Positions 37,237 through 49,302 of a stretch of DNA of 64,000 nt are shown one piece after another. Position numbers and translations under genes: made by a program. The first letter of the stretch is position 1; each line of letters opens with the position of its first letter. The notes under the pieces were generated by a model, which worked only from the letters and a program-made list of their open reading frames with translations, had not been told where the DNA came from and did no database searches. This stretch comes from Batkoa obscura (Eukaryota; Entomophthoromycota; Entomophthoromycetes; Entomophthorales; Batkoaceae), in the NCBI GenBank assembly GCA_030770535.1, contig JASVEC010000001.1, positions 2,418,001 to 2,482,000 on the forward strand, in the 5' to 3' direction.

Positions 37237-37608
37237 ATGGGAAGAAAATACCAATTGAAAAGTAAAGTTAAATATTATGAAAAACAAATTCAATATCAAA
37301 AACAATATGAATTTGATAATAAAATACAAGATAAAGATAAACAAGAGTATACAGTTAATGAAAGTTTACAGTTATTAAGGAATAAGAGTAGAAAAAAATT
37401 AAATAGTATACATTCATGGGAAGAAATTATTAATAATAATTTTAATATTAATAATATCAATGATAGTTATTATTATTATAATAATTTTGATACTTTTAAT
37501 AATAATAATAGTAATATAAATTACCGATCATTAATTGCTGGGCCATCAGCTCCTAACTCATGGTTAAATAATTCATATTCAATCTCTAATAATCAACTAT
37601 TTAATATC

Positions 37609-37681
<73 letters not shown>

Positions 37682-38379
37682 GTTTATATAATAAAATAAT
37701 TAATTTAATAAATAATAATATTTATTATACAATTATAATAATAAAAAATTATCAAAAATTAACGTTAAAAATACAACAACAATTATTACCAATAATTTTA
37801 TCAAAATTAAATAATCCAAATAAGTTGTTATTAAATTTACATCATAATAATTATTATTTATTAGATTTTACCTTATGTAATATTAATTCAGACACATTAA
37901 TTCAATTTTTAGGTAAAAAAATAAATAATCAACAAACTAATAAAGTATTAGAGGATTGGGAAGATTATGAAGAATATGAAATTATAAATTATAACAATAA
38001 TACAAACTATATGAAATATTTATATTGTATTAAATTAAATTATTGTTTAAAAATAGATATTAAGTTAATACAACATTTAGGTACACATTATAATCAATTA
38101 ACTCATTTAGAATTTAAAAATACATTAAACAATTTACCTACTCATTTAATAAATAATTTAATTAATTTATTATCAGATAAATTTATTAAATTAAAATATT
38201 TAAATTTAGTTAATAATCAATGGAATAATATAAATAATAATAATTTAATAATATTAAATAAATTAAATAATAATATTAATTCATTTCCAAGTTTAACTTT
38301 ATTACTATTATTTGATAATAATAATCAAGAAACAATAATTAATAATCGAAAAAAGATAAAAATAATATATCAAATATAA
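37237..38379 (+). CDS. Asn-rich, LRR-like uncharacterised protein
   Basis: 380 aa, single exon. The N-terminal 60 residues are basic and helical (KYQLKSKVKYYEKQIQYQKQ). A conserved-looking motif YRSLIAGPSAPNSWL precedes an uninterrupted Asn tract of more than 20 residues coded by AAT repeats. The C-terminal half is a series of Leu/Asn-rich segments (IQHLGTHYNQLTHLEFKN, LSDKFIKLKYLNLVNNQWNN) with leucine-rich-repeat spacing. The GPxxPxSW motif before leucine-rich repeats resembles a group of uncharacterised fungal LRR proteins; this is an impression. Codon usage is almost all A/T, so part of the Asn bias is compositional. It starts 87 bp after the Erv41 stop. Confidence 0.6.
37607..37681 (+). 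repeat. AAT trinucleotide repeat coding for poly-Asn
   Basis: About 25 near-perfect AAT units, in frame as Asn codons within the LRR-like ORF. Likely length-variable between strains. Confidence 0.9.
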
Positions 38380-38412
38380 TTATTATCTCAATTCTATTAA
38401 TAATATCGATAT

Positions 38413-39273
38413 TTAATAAACAAATTCTGGATTGGACTTTTTAACAACTTCAGCAATATAACTCAAGAAATGATTGACTTTAGTATAAACACCAGGATAA
38501 ATAGTACTACCACATTTAATACCATAAGAAACAATACCCGTAATAACAGGTACATTAAAATTATCTAATAAAATTGGACCACCTGAATCTCCTTCACATG
38601 CATCTTTACCTTTTAAATCACCAGCACAAAATTGACTATTTTTATCTATCTTTATTTTATTATTATTAAATATTTCATTACATTGTTGATTATTAACTAA
38701 AGGTAAATTAACTTGCATTAATTTATCTGCAGGTTCTCCTTCTTCTGAAGTTAAACCCCAACCTATAACTTTTAATTGAACATTATCTTGTTTATTTAAA
38801 ACATCCTTAATATCATATAATACACCCACTTTTTGTTCAAATGGCCTATTAATTTTCCATAAAGATATATCATTTTTGGCTTTCTTTCTATCAAATTTAG
38901 GATGAACATGTACTTCCATTATATCATAAATTGTAGCTCCTTCACTTTCAGGTAAGACTTTTTGATTATATCGATTTAATACTGCTTTCCATTCCATTAT
39001 TTGATTCTGTTCAGGTGCACAATGAGCTGCTGTTAATACCATATTACCATGAATTAAGGTACCTGCACATGAATGAGAACCATTTTCAGTTAAAGAAACT
39101 AAAAAGGAAGAATATTGTTTAGAGTCTTTAACTTCTTCTCCACCAACTATTCGAAAGTTACGTTTTTTTCCACTTGAATTAGAAGTAATTGAATTATTAT
39201 TGTTAGTTGGTATTGAAATTACTTCACTAACCAGAGTAAAGCTTATTAATGTTAAAATGGTCTTAAATTGCAT
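38413..39273 (-). CDS. secreted trypsin-like serine protease (S1A) 1
   Basis: 286 aa. A signal peptide (about residues 1-20) and a 21-residue pro-segment end at FR41, followed by mature IVGGEEV, so it is a zymogen cleaved after Arg. The catalytic triad is TAAHC (His84), NDISLW (Asp135) and GDSGGP (Ser230). Asp224, six residues before the serine, fits the S1 pocket and predicts cleavage after Lys/Arg. Cys residues pair as in other S1A proteases, and the Cys-free GWGLTSEEG loop is intact. Trypsins are few in most fungi but expanded in insect- and saprobe-associated entomophthoralean lineages. Intronless. A paralog lies at 58.4 kb. Confidence 0.96.
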   Translation of the reverse strand: MQFKTILTLISFTLVSEVISIPTNNNNSITSNSSGKKRNFRIVGGEEVKDSKQYSSFLVSLTENGSHSCAGTLIHGNMVLTAAHCAPEQNQIMEWKAVLNRYNQKVLPESEGATIYDIMEVHVHPKFDRKKAKNDISLWKINRPFEQKVGVLYDIKDVLNKQDNVQLKVIGWGLTSEEGEPADKLMQVNLPLVNNQQCNEIFNNNKIKIDKNSQFCAGDLKGKDACEGDSGGPILLDNFNVPVITGIVSYGIKCGSTIYPGVYTKVNHFLSYIAEVVKKSNPEFVY

Positions 39274-39324
39274 TATTAATTATTTGTTTGGAAATAAAAA
39301 TCAAAGTAAATGAGATAAATGTGT

Positions 39325-39332
39325 TATTTATA
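39325..39332 (-). promoter_or_regulatory. TATA-like box of trypsin 1
   Basis: On the minus strand TATAAATA sits about 52-59 bp upstream of the ATG, matching spacing at HIS1 and trypsin 2. Confidence 0.35.
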
Positions 39333-39505
39333 TTAATCATTTTTTATTATAAATCAAAATAAAGCTATTTAATAATTATAGTAATAGTAAAATTTAGAGT
39401 TCAAAATTTTTACACTAATTAATTAATTTAATTTATTTTTTTATTATATAAAACTAAACTGAAATTACTAAATTTAGTAGTTAATTTATTAATATTCTAT
39501 TTGAA

Positions 39506-39613
39506 CATATAAAGATGTTTTTATTTTGTTTTATCACTTTTTCCATCTTTTAAGTCTATTTAAGTGGAAAAATTGTTAGCAAAATTCTTGACACAAAAAT
39601 AGATCTTCATATT
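39506..39613 (-). mobile_element. MITE family copy 6
   Basis: Core TTTTTCCATCTTTTAAGTCT, then TAAGTGGAAAAATTGTTAGC and AAAATTCTTGACACAAAAAT matches the family well. The ends are partly altered (CATATAAAGATGTTTTTATT and GATCTTCATAT). Confidence 0.75.
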
Positions 39614-39997
39614 TCATTGAGTTTATAATAAATTTAACATTTATCAAAGTTTTTTTTAAATCTTATTATTTTTTACAATTATAAATAATTGATTTCTTAA
39701 TATTGTTATACATTTGATATTTTATTTATTTATTTATTAGAATTTTTACTTTTAATTAAGATTTATACAGAATTATTATATAGCAATAATATTTCAAGAT
39801 TACCAAAGTTATTATTATTTAAATCTATTTAGAAAACTTGAAAATGGAATTTTTTAATTAACAAAGAATTATTAGATGACTGACAGATTAAAAAAATTAG
39901 CGGACAAAGTTTTTGAAAAATAATAGAGGATTAGCTGAAATTAAAAATTTGCTTTAAAACTTGTTAGATAAAAATATGAAAAGGGAATTTTATAAAA

Positions 39998-40101
39998 TAT
40001 GGGGATGTATTTTTATGTTTAAGAATTTTACTAACAATTTTTCCACTTAAATAATACTAAAAGATGGAAAAAGTGATGAAATCAAAAGAACCTCACCATA
40101 T
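39998..40101 (+). mobile_element. MITE family copy 7
   Basis: Starts ATATGGGGATGTATTTTTAT, continues TTTAAGAATTTTACTAACAA and AAAGATGGAAAAAGTGATGA, and ends CCTCACCATAT. Opposite orientation to copy 6, 0.4 kb away. Confidence 0.8.
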
Positions 40102-42655
40102 TAACTTTAAAACTCAACTTAGTTGAAAAAGAAACATTTAACATTAAGCTTACTTAGTGTTTATCATTAGTTTTTTAAATCAAACTTATATAGAAACTTA
40201 TAGAAAGTACTAGAGTATTTTAATCTAATCGAATTTAACAAAAATTTAAGTTTATTTTTTCTACAAATCCCCAAAACAATAAATTTTAAGAATTTAAAAT
40301 TTTAATTTTCAGAATTGGTGGTAAAATTTTTTTAATGTTATTAAATAAACCAATCATTTAAGAATTATAGAAAACTTATTTTTAATATATTCAACCCACA
40401 ATTTCAATAAACTTCATTCTTCAGAAACATATAAAAGCCTCCAGTTTTTCATCAAAGTTTTTTTTTATCGACATAATTTTAAAGATCATTTAATCTAGAA
40501 GTTTTTACTTTTAATTAAGTTTCAAACTGAAGATATATTAATGGTGATGCCTTATAATTATGTCATGGAACAATGTATTAAGAGTAATTTTTAACTTTGA
40601 GGATTAGAAAATTTATTTTCTATTGAATCAATGTTAAAGGTTTAATTGTTGAGTTCGTTTGAAAGATAGATTTTATTTAACTTGGATTTACTTGAGTTTT
40701 TTCGAAGATTCGTAATGAAAAGTGGTATTATTTTGATTTCTTACTGAATTCCTTTTATTCTAATGTTATTCTTTTTACAGATCGATATATTCTATATCCT
40801 TTCGGATGTACTATGTGCATGTGATAGTTGGGAAAAACCATATCGATTACATTTGATAATTTTTATTAATAAACAACTCACTCATTTTAAAAATGTTTTT
40901 TTCAGTTTACCTTTTTTATTGATATTTCTCTTTAAATTCCTTTTATTAAATTATATCTCATTATTCAAAAGTTTACTCTTATTAAATACAAGTTAATTAC
41001 TCCATATAAAAGGATTAAATAACAAGCTATAAGAGTATCTAAAAATATTTACGCTTGAAAAGAATTTTGATGTCGTTTAATTAGTTAACAGTATACACAG
41101 TGTATATCAATAATAGAGATATATCTCTATAAATGAGTCTAACAGAGTAATTGAATAAATATTCATGGGTCATCCCATCTCATTAGTTGATTTCAAATTT
41201 CAAAGTAAATAGTTCACTTGTTTCTAAGTTTAATCTAATCAATTACAGTGTTTTGATAAAATAATGTGATAATGATAATGATTTTTATATTTATGTTTAT
41301 ATTTATTACAGTTAAATGCATATATAAGAATTGATTTATAGCATATTGCTTATCAATTCATTTATTAAACTTATAGACTATAACATGAAAAGAAAGGAAA
41401 AAAAGTAGATACTGTCAATGCTAATACAAAACCAAGATTGACCCTTGAAAATTAAAATAGAATTGATAATCTGGTAAGTCAATTTTATATTATTAATAAT
41501 TATAGTTATATTTGAATTTTATATCAAAATAATGACTATAAAAAATATATATTATTCGAGATAAATGCTACTTATCAAATATATATTTGATTAAACTTGG
41601 TTATAAGAATTTAAATAAGAGATCGAGATACATGTAAGATGAGTTAACTAATAATAGTATTATAGTAATATTCAATTATTTTATAGTAGTCAAATTGGGC
41701 ATTGTTAGTAAAGAAACATCTACAACAGAAGAAATATAAATAGTGTTCCCAAAGGTAATAAATAACGACCTGATTTTGAAAAATAAGAAACAAGTTAATA
41801 GTAACTGTTTTGTTATAGAACATTTTATCTTTTACTTTATAAACTAACAAACAGATATTTATAATCTTCACTATTACATTAGTTCATAAGTTTATATTAT
41901 ATAATTACGGAGAATTGGCGGCTTATATAATACGAATCAATTATCATACTGTTTTATTTTTCAATTTTTCTTGTAATTTAAAAAAAATAGTCACTTCCTA
42001 TTAAATAGGTAATTAATGTTTTTAAATATACAATTGCTTAACATTATGAAATTTAAGATATTTAATACCAAATTAGCGACTTTTATTAACTATAATCATA
42101 AAACAAGTATTCATATTAACTTTATACTAAGGAAACTCGTATATAATTTTCTATGAAGTTTTATTTATAAACAACAATTGTTATTTATAAATGGAGACGG
42201 ATTATTATTAAAGTATCGGAGTTGATTGTTATAATAAAGATTGTGTTTATTTTTAACTTTTATATCTAAAAAAATAATTCCATATAGACGATTTAAAATT
42301 CGATAAAATATGATAAAAGTCACTTATTGTTTAATCTAGAAATAATTAAATTATGTATTTAATAGTTAAAAAAACGTCTTTCTAACTGTAAAATTATATA
42401 TATTTATTATTAAGAGAATACTAATAATAAGATATATATAATATTTTATAGTCTATATATTAAAAATAATAGATTAATAGCAATAACAATGACATCAATA
42501 GATATTTAAACCATTTAATTCAATTGGTGACATCATTTCAATTATAGGGTTTAGAATAACTTTTACAGTTGAAAGATAAAACTCTAATTATAAAACTAAT
42601 TTCAATTTACCTTTTGTATTAATAAATATTAGAATAATAAAAGTAAAATATCAGA

Positions 42656-44281
42656 ATGGAAACCAAGATGGGGAAAGAAGTAGCAGAAATTGATGAATTA
42701 ACTCATGAGTTCACACCTAAACAATATGAGTTACCAATACCAGGAACAGAAGGCAAATTATTTGATCAAAAAGACATTTTAAAAAATATACATTTTTATA
42801 TTAAAACGGGACTTGTTATAATTATGTTTATATTTTCAGCTATTGTTATTAATTCATTACAAATAATATGTTTACCATTGGCTTTATTTGATCGAAAAAA
42901 ATTTGACAATATAATTCATTTTACTCAACAGTTATTTGGTATATCCATGGTTGCTTTTCATCAACTTTTTGCACCTACTAGTTTTATTTTATATAAAGAT
43001 AGTTCTATTGAGGAATCCTTATACTCTCAAACCCCTTTAGATCCTGCATCAATTGATTCACCTGAAGATTATAAAACGAAATTAAATTTACCAGAGAGAT
43101 TATTACTTATTTGTAACCATCAAGTAATTATTATTTTAAATTTAAAAATTATTATATTATATTATATTATATTATATTATATTATATTATATTATATTAA
43201 TTAATTTTCTTTAGCTTTATTCTGATTGGATTTATATATGGTATAAAATTGAATATTTGATTTAAATGAAAATAATCTAAATTATTTAGGTGTTTTTCTT
43301 ATTTTGCTAGAAGACACGGGGATTTAAAAATTATATTAAAAAAAAGTTTAGCCAAGATACCAGTATTTGGATGGTAAGAATAAATAAAATGAAATATAAA
43401 TAAAATATAATATTTAATATATATTATTATTTTAGGGTAAATTATAATAAATTCAATTAAATAATAGAATAGAATATTAATAAGGATTATTATAAATAGG
43501 GTATGTGGTTTTTTGATTTTATATTTTTAGAACGTAATTGGACGAAAGATGAATTTAGTTTTATGGCACATATGAAGAAATTGAATCAATCTATTAAACC
43601 AATGTGGCTATTAATCTTTCCAGAAGGTACTACATTAACTGGAGATACAAGATATAAGTCTAAAATATTTGCTGAAAAAAATGGTTACGTAAGTATTAAA
43701 TATTTTATATTTTATATTTTATATTTTATATTTTATATTTTATATTTTATATTTTATATTATATATTATATATTTCATTATATTTAACTAATATATTATT
43801 TAATATTTAGGAAACTTATAAACATGTATTATTACCTAGAAGTCTTGGATTATTTAAATGTATTGAATCTTTAAAAGAAAGTGTAGAATATATTTATGAT
43901 ATAACTATTGGTATACCTGGAGTAAAAGCAGGTGAATCTCCACAATATATTTATACATTAGCTTTAATGTATGTAATTGGATTAAATCCTCAACAAATTC
44001 ATATACATATACGTCGATTTAAATTAAATGAAATACCTATTGATGAAGATGAATTTGGTAACTGGCTACGACTTAGATGGAAAGAAAAAGATGAATATTT
44101 AGATCATTTTTATAAACATGGTTGTTTTCATGCTGATGTACAACATCAACCTTCAATTATTAATGTTTCTTTAAGACATTTTTTTGAAATTTTTCAAATT
44201 CCGATGCTCTTTTTAACTTGGGTTATTATTATAATTTTATTTTATTATATTATTATACCCATTTATAATCAATTTTTTTAA
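42656..44281 (+). CDS. PlsC-type lysophospholipid acyltransferase (Cst26/LCLAT1/AGPAT group)
   Basis: Membrane acyltransferase that transfers acyl groups to lysophospholipids (lysophosphatidic acid or lysophosphatidylinositol). Exons 42656-43123, 43215-43240, 43290-43373, a single base at 43436, 43500-43688 and 43811-44281 give 412 aa. TM1 is IIMFIFSAIVINSLQIICLP. Motif I NHX4D is split by an intron: NHQ then LYSDWIYIW. CFSYFARRHGDLKIILKKSL, IPVFGWGMWFFDFIFLER and motif III IFPEGTTL follow. The C-terminus is a membrane anchor. The short-chain, HGD-ILKKSL form is closest to Cst26/Psi1 and LCLAT1 rather than plastid-type AGPATs. The reading frame across FGWGMW only closes if a 1-nt exon is used (see findings). 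Confidence 0.88.
43150..43199. repeat. ATATT pentanucleotide tandem repeat in an intron
   Basis: About ten perfect ATATT units occupy most of the first acyltransferase intron. Confidence 0.9.
43700..43765. repeat. ATTTTAT heptanucleotide tandem repeat in an intron
   Basis: About eight near-perfect 7-bp units fill an acyltransferase intron. Confidence 0.85.
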
Positions 44282-44568
44282 TTTTAAGATTATATTGAAA
44301 TTTATATAAAATAAATAATAAATTTTATTTGATTTTTTTTAAATTTAAATTTGATTTATAAAATATAAATTTACAAAGTTATATTCTATTATTCTATTAT
44401 AATTATTTTTTTGAATGAATCTTTAATACTTAATATATTATATTTTTATTAGTTAATTAAATATTTTGATTTTTAATTTTTGTTTTAAAAGTCTAATTTT
44501 TTTTGTACATTTATTTTATACAAAAGAGTGATTTATTTATCTTATAATTAGATTTTCATTTAGATAGA

Positions 44569-46095
44569 TTAGTTCTTTTTAACCAATTTAAGTAAGGCTT
44601 CAGTAGAAAGAGATTTTGGACGTTCAAGTGGTAAACCTAAAGCACGATCCCAAATAAGTTGAGATAATACACCAAGAGCACGTGATACACCAAATAATAC
44701 GGTATAATAATCTTGTTCAACAAGTCCATAATGTTGTAATAAGACACCGGAATGGGCATCAACATTTGGCCATGGGTTCTTAGTTTTGCCATGTTCAGTT
44801 AAAATACCTGGTACTAAGTTATAAAGTTTGCTAACTAATTGGAACATTGGGTCTTCTGGTAAATGTTTAAGAGCAAATTCACGTTGACAAGTGTATCTTG
44901 GATCAGTTTTACGTAAAACGGCATGACCATAACCTGGTACAACTTGACCAGATTTAAGGGTAGACCAAATATAATCCTTAATAGTTTCATCACTGGCATC
45001 ATTACCAACTTGAGCTTGCATCTTTTGAGTCCAACGGAGAACTTCTTGGTTAGCGAGACCATGAAGTGGACCAGCTAAACCATTAAGACCAGAAGCGAAA
45101 GAAAGGTAAGGATCAGAAAGAGCGGAACCAACTAAATGAGTAGTATGAGCAGATACATTACCACCTTCATGATCACTATGAATGGTTAAGTATAAACGCA
45201 TAAGTTCAACAAAATCTTTGTTTTGAGAGAAACCTAAAAGTTTAGCTAAATTGTGACCATAATCAGCATCAAGATCAATTTCAGCTAATTTGCCATTCTT
45301 ATAAACATTTTGGTAAATACGACCAGCAACATTTGGAAGTTTAGCAATAAGATCCATAGAATCTTCATAAGCAAAATCCCAATATTTAGATTTATGGATA
45401 CCTTGTTGATAAGCTTTAGCAAATTTACTATCATGTTGGAGAGCAGTGATAGCAAGGGAGAATTGAGACATTGGGTGTAAAGTTTTTGGTAAAGAATCAA
45501 TAAGTTCTTCAACAAATTTTGGGATTTCAGAACGAGCAGCCCATTCTTTAGAAAGAGCACGAGTTTGAGAAGCAGTTGGTACTTCACCGGTTAATAATAA
45601 CCAGAAAAGAGATTCTGGTAATGGTTCAGAACCACCTTCAGCAGCTGGAAGTTTTTGTTGGCATTCTGGGATGGTATAACCACGGAATCTAATACCTTCT
45701 TCAGCATCTAATACTGAACCTTCCCAGATCATACCTTTGATACCACGCATACCACCATAGGCCTATATTTTATTAATATTTATTTAAATAAATTATAACT
45801 TAACTTACCATATCTACAGTAACTTCACCTAAGGATTTGGATCCATACTCAGCTTTAACATGCTTTACTTCAGCTTGTTTTTCAGGGATAATTTCAGCGA
45901 GTCTATCTTTTAAGCCCTAATGTATGATTAGTTATTATAAATATAAGTTAAATATAAACTCACTGAAGCAGAGGCAGAAGAATAAAAACGAGATGGGATA
46001 GCAGAGCGGGTAGCGCAATTCTAATTATAAAGATAAATTAAGTACAATAATTGTAAAGGAGATGTTACCTTAAATAAAGAAACTAAACGAGTCAT
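44569..46095 (-). CDS. mitochondrial citrate synthase
   Basis: Condenses acetyl-CoA and oxaloacetate to citrate at the entry of the TCA cycle. Four exons (46095-46069, 46020-45964, 45916-45809, 45762-44569) give 461 aa. The N-terminus [20 protein letters not shown] then FYSSASAS is a matrix presequence, so this is the mitochondrial rather than peroxisomal form. Catalytic sites are present: [12 protein letters not shown] and [15 protein letters not shown] (His), [15 protein letters not shown] (His and Arg), and the Asp region [30 protein letters not shown] near the N-terminus is typical. G+C is higher than in neighbours, as expected of a highly expressed gene; antisense ORFs in this stretch are shadows. 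Confidence 0.98.
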
Positions 46096-46875
46096 TTAAT
46101 TTTATATTAAAAAAAACGTTTCGTTTTTGATATTTCATCTTTTATATTTTTTTCATAATCTAATGAATTCTAAATTAACCAATCATACTCGGAGTATGGA
46201 ATTTGCATTTGGTTATCTGATTCGCCTACTATCACCGTTTATTTTACTATATATTTTTTTGGATGGTTAATTATTTAACTTTTTAAATATGTAGCTAATA
46301 TTTTATCAAATCAAACTTTCAATATCAGTTATAAGCTTTTAAATCCTATTAAGCATAATAAAATACCTAAGTTTAGTTTTATAACAATAAACTAAAGGTA
46401 GTCGTCTCCGACTTATCTTAAACATTAATGATATTTAAGTCACGTTATTTTTTCGGTTTAAAATTAGGAAAAATGGGTGATTTGAATGTAATAACCAATA
46501 ATATTGCTTTCTTTTCTAGTTTGGGGAAAGAAAATTTTGATAGTTTATCCAATAAGTTATGGGTGCCTCTATCTGATGTCATAAAAAGTAGATTTTCTTG
46601 AGTTCACGTCTTAAAGAAATCCCTTAAAAATTGCAATTTTAATAATTTCTTGGATTAATTTTTCAATCAAAATTAAACTAAAGGATCTGCCCAAATTAAT
46701 AATGCAAAAATGATGATAATTTTAAGTTCAATTGAGTTAGAAAAAACAGGAATTTTTTTGGAATTAAATTAAGGCTATTATGGAGTTTTACTGTTAGAAT
46801 GAAATCATAAATAGTATAAAATAAAGCGTCAATAATTGATAAAAGTTCTTTCTTTAAAATTGTATTAAGATAAAG
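46096..46875. other. intergenic, with one small ORF
   Basis: 780 bp between divergent citrate synthase and Cmc4. One 42-codon ATG ORF is noted separately. Confidence 0.4.
46473..46601 (+). CDS. small ORF, doubtful
   Basis: 42 aa, starting MGDLNVITNNIAFFSSLGKE and containing LWVPLSDVIKSRF. Balanced composition is unlike the surrounding AT-rich noise. No family is recognised and no splice partner is obvious. Could be a first exon or chance. Confidence 0.2.
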   Translation: MGDLNVITNNIAFFSSLGKENFDSLSNKLWVPLSDVIKSRFS

Positions 46876-47107
46876 ATGTCTGAGGTAATAACTATTAACA
46901 ATATAAAATTTGATTAATGAATATAACTAGTATTAGAAATCCAATAAAAATTTGTGTCAAAAAGAAGCTTGTCAATTACAAACTTGTTTACAAAATAAAC
47001 AATATCAAGAAGCTAAGTGTCAAGAATATATTACTGCTTTAAGAGAGTGTTGTAAAAAAATCTTAGATGAAGGAAAAACGTCCACTTGTTGTCCAAAAAA
47101 ATTGTAA
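46876..47107 (+). CDS. Cmc4 (p8MTCP1-like) twin CX9C protein
   Basis: Small mitochondrial intermembrane-space protein of the Mia40-imported twin CX9C class. Two exons: a 9-nt first exon coding MSE (46876-46884) and 46937-47107; 59 aa. CQKEACQLQTC and CQEYITALREC are the two CX9C motifs, and extra Cys residues (KEAC, CC, TCCP) match the p8MTCP1/Cmc4 pattern. Similarity runs the full length of the family core. Function in fungi is unclear; it is linked to respiratory-chain assembly. Divergent from citrate synthase. Confidence 0.9.
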
Positions 47108-47308
47108 TAGTAGTTATGAAAACTGTAACCTTTTATTAAAGTATCCATCCCACTGTTTAACTTCATCCTTGTGAACCTATGTATTATTATTGAGATTGAG
47201 TATGTGATAAAATTATTATGTTAATAAAATATGTAGCTTTAATAAATCTGTTTAAATATATTTTAGAAGGAGTAAAATTTAAAGATAAAAATGCTTAAAT
47301 AATTATAA

Positions 47309-48489
47309 TTAATATTTATTAATTTCTTTTAAAAGAGATCTTTTAAGATAAGTTTGATTTTTGTTAACAATATTGACCACTTTAATTTTAAGCTCCTCAC
47401 TTAGCTTAAATAAGGCATTTTTTAGAATGGATAAAAGTAAATTGGAAAGCTTAATATTCTTATTGATTTGCAATGACTCATCAACTATTAAGTTTAATAA
47501 GCCTAAGCTAGCCTTTGAGTTTAATTTATAATTTAGCTTCATTAATATGAATTGAAATAACGATAATATTATATCATCGGTAATCCTAACCTTATCACTT
47601 CCGCAATGAGTAATCTCTCTTTATTCGTGTTAATATAAAATTTCAAATATAAAAAATATTACTCAATAAGCTTTTCAAAATGAGATTCATTATATGCGAG
47701 TGTCATTGCTTTACTTATGATATCAAATGTTTGTTCATCTAAAGAAAATTAGATGAAATTTAGCCAAACACTCGAAATTATATTACTCAATTTTTTATTA
47801 AGGATCATAGGAAGAATGATACCATTAATTGAACATAGTGGTCGTTGATTAAAGAACTGATTTAAACAATGAATTAAATCCCTAGGATACATCACTTGTT
47901 TAAAAAACTTTTAAAGTTTAGTTTAGATCAAGTACATTTTTAAATCAAATTACTTTTGGTAATAGAATTGTAGTAATTAAACTTTCATACTCAAAGTTAG
48001 AAAGTTCAACCTTATCTAAAAATAATTGACATGCCTCCAAAACAATTTCTTCATCCATAGATTCCCATTTAAGTTCTGTTAAATAGTTCTACAAAAATAT
48101 AACTTGATGTATGCTCATAATAAATTATCCTACTTTAAATTCAGGGTAGTTTAAAAACTTTAAAAATAAAACTTTAAAATTTTTCATTTTCATCTCATCA
48201 TTTGTATTAGCTAGTAACTTCAATTTCTCTAAGACTTTTTTTTAAGATAGTCTTTTTATAATTATAAATAAAAAATAATTACTAAGTTCACATTCATTTT
48301 CAGATTTTGAATTGTTAACTTCAGTCACATCTGCCTTTTTAAATCTTTTGGGTTGTTGAATATTTGTAGCGTATATAAAGTTAAAGATATTAATTATCAA
48401 TAATGGTTTAGGCTTTAAAAGGATATAATCAATGCGGATTGCGTTTGAATATGTGTATTTTTTGCTCGTACTATTCGAATCCGTTTCAT
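47309..48489 (-). CDS. helical repeat protein resembling the FANCE C-terminal domain
   Basis: Seven exons (48489-48472, 48412-48283, 48234-48134, 48088-47954, 47907-47787, 47738-47663, 47618-47309) give 296 aa in a single frame. The protein is all-helical, Leu/Lys-rich, with amphipathic pairs as in HEAT-like folds. The C-terminal segments KASLGLLNLIVDES, LSNLLLSILKNALFKLSEEL and NKNQTYLKRSLLKEINK follow the layout I know from FANCE: two helices, then a tail with a hydrophobic-Lys-(R/K)-SL motif. FANCE bridges the Fanconi core complex to FANCD2. The assignment is by pattern only; a generic ARM/HEAT protein is the alternative. The 18-nt first exon ends at a GTACGA donor and is the least certain part. 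Confidence 0.5.

Positions 48490-49302
<813 letters not shown>

Larger units (their letters stand above)
39274..42655. other. gene desert, 3.4 kb
   Basis: Longest stretch without a convincing gene. It holds two MITE copies in its first 0.85 kb. Small ORFs occur but lack family features or consistent splice partners. Confidence 0.6.

Noticed and set aside
37607-37681. Regular repeat array considered as CRISPR or satellite
   Set aside because: It is a simple AAT microsatellite in a coding frame; no spacers.
40763-40996. 77-codon ORF with hydrophobic C-terminus
   Set aside because: Phe/Leu-rich translation is what AT-rich DNA yields by chance. No family motif, no splice partner, isolated in the gene desert.
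41644-41871. 75-codon minus-strand ORF in the desert
   Set aside because: Composition typical of random AT-rich sequence; no homology impression.
43150-43765. Intronic tandem repeats considered as functional elements
   Set aside because: Short perfect units with no conserved flanks; ordinary microsatellites that fit within introns.
44835-45587. Long ORFs in alternate frames within citrate synthase
   Set aside because: Shadows of the strong codon bias of a highly expressed gene; no separate protein features.
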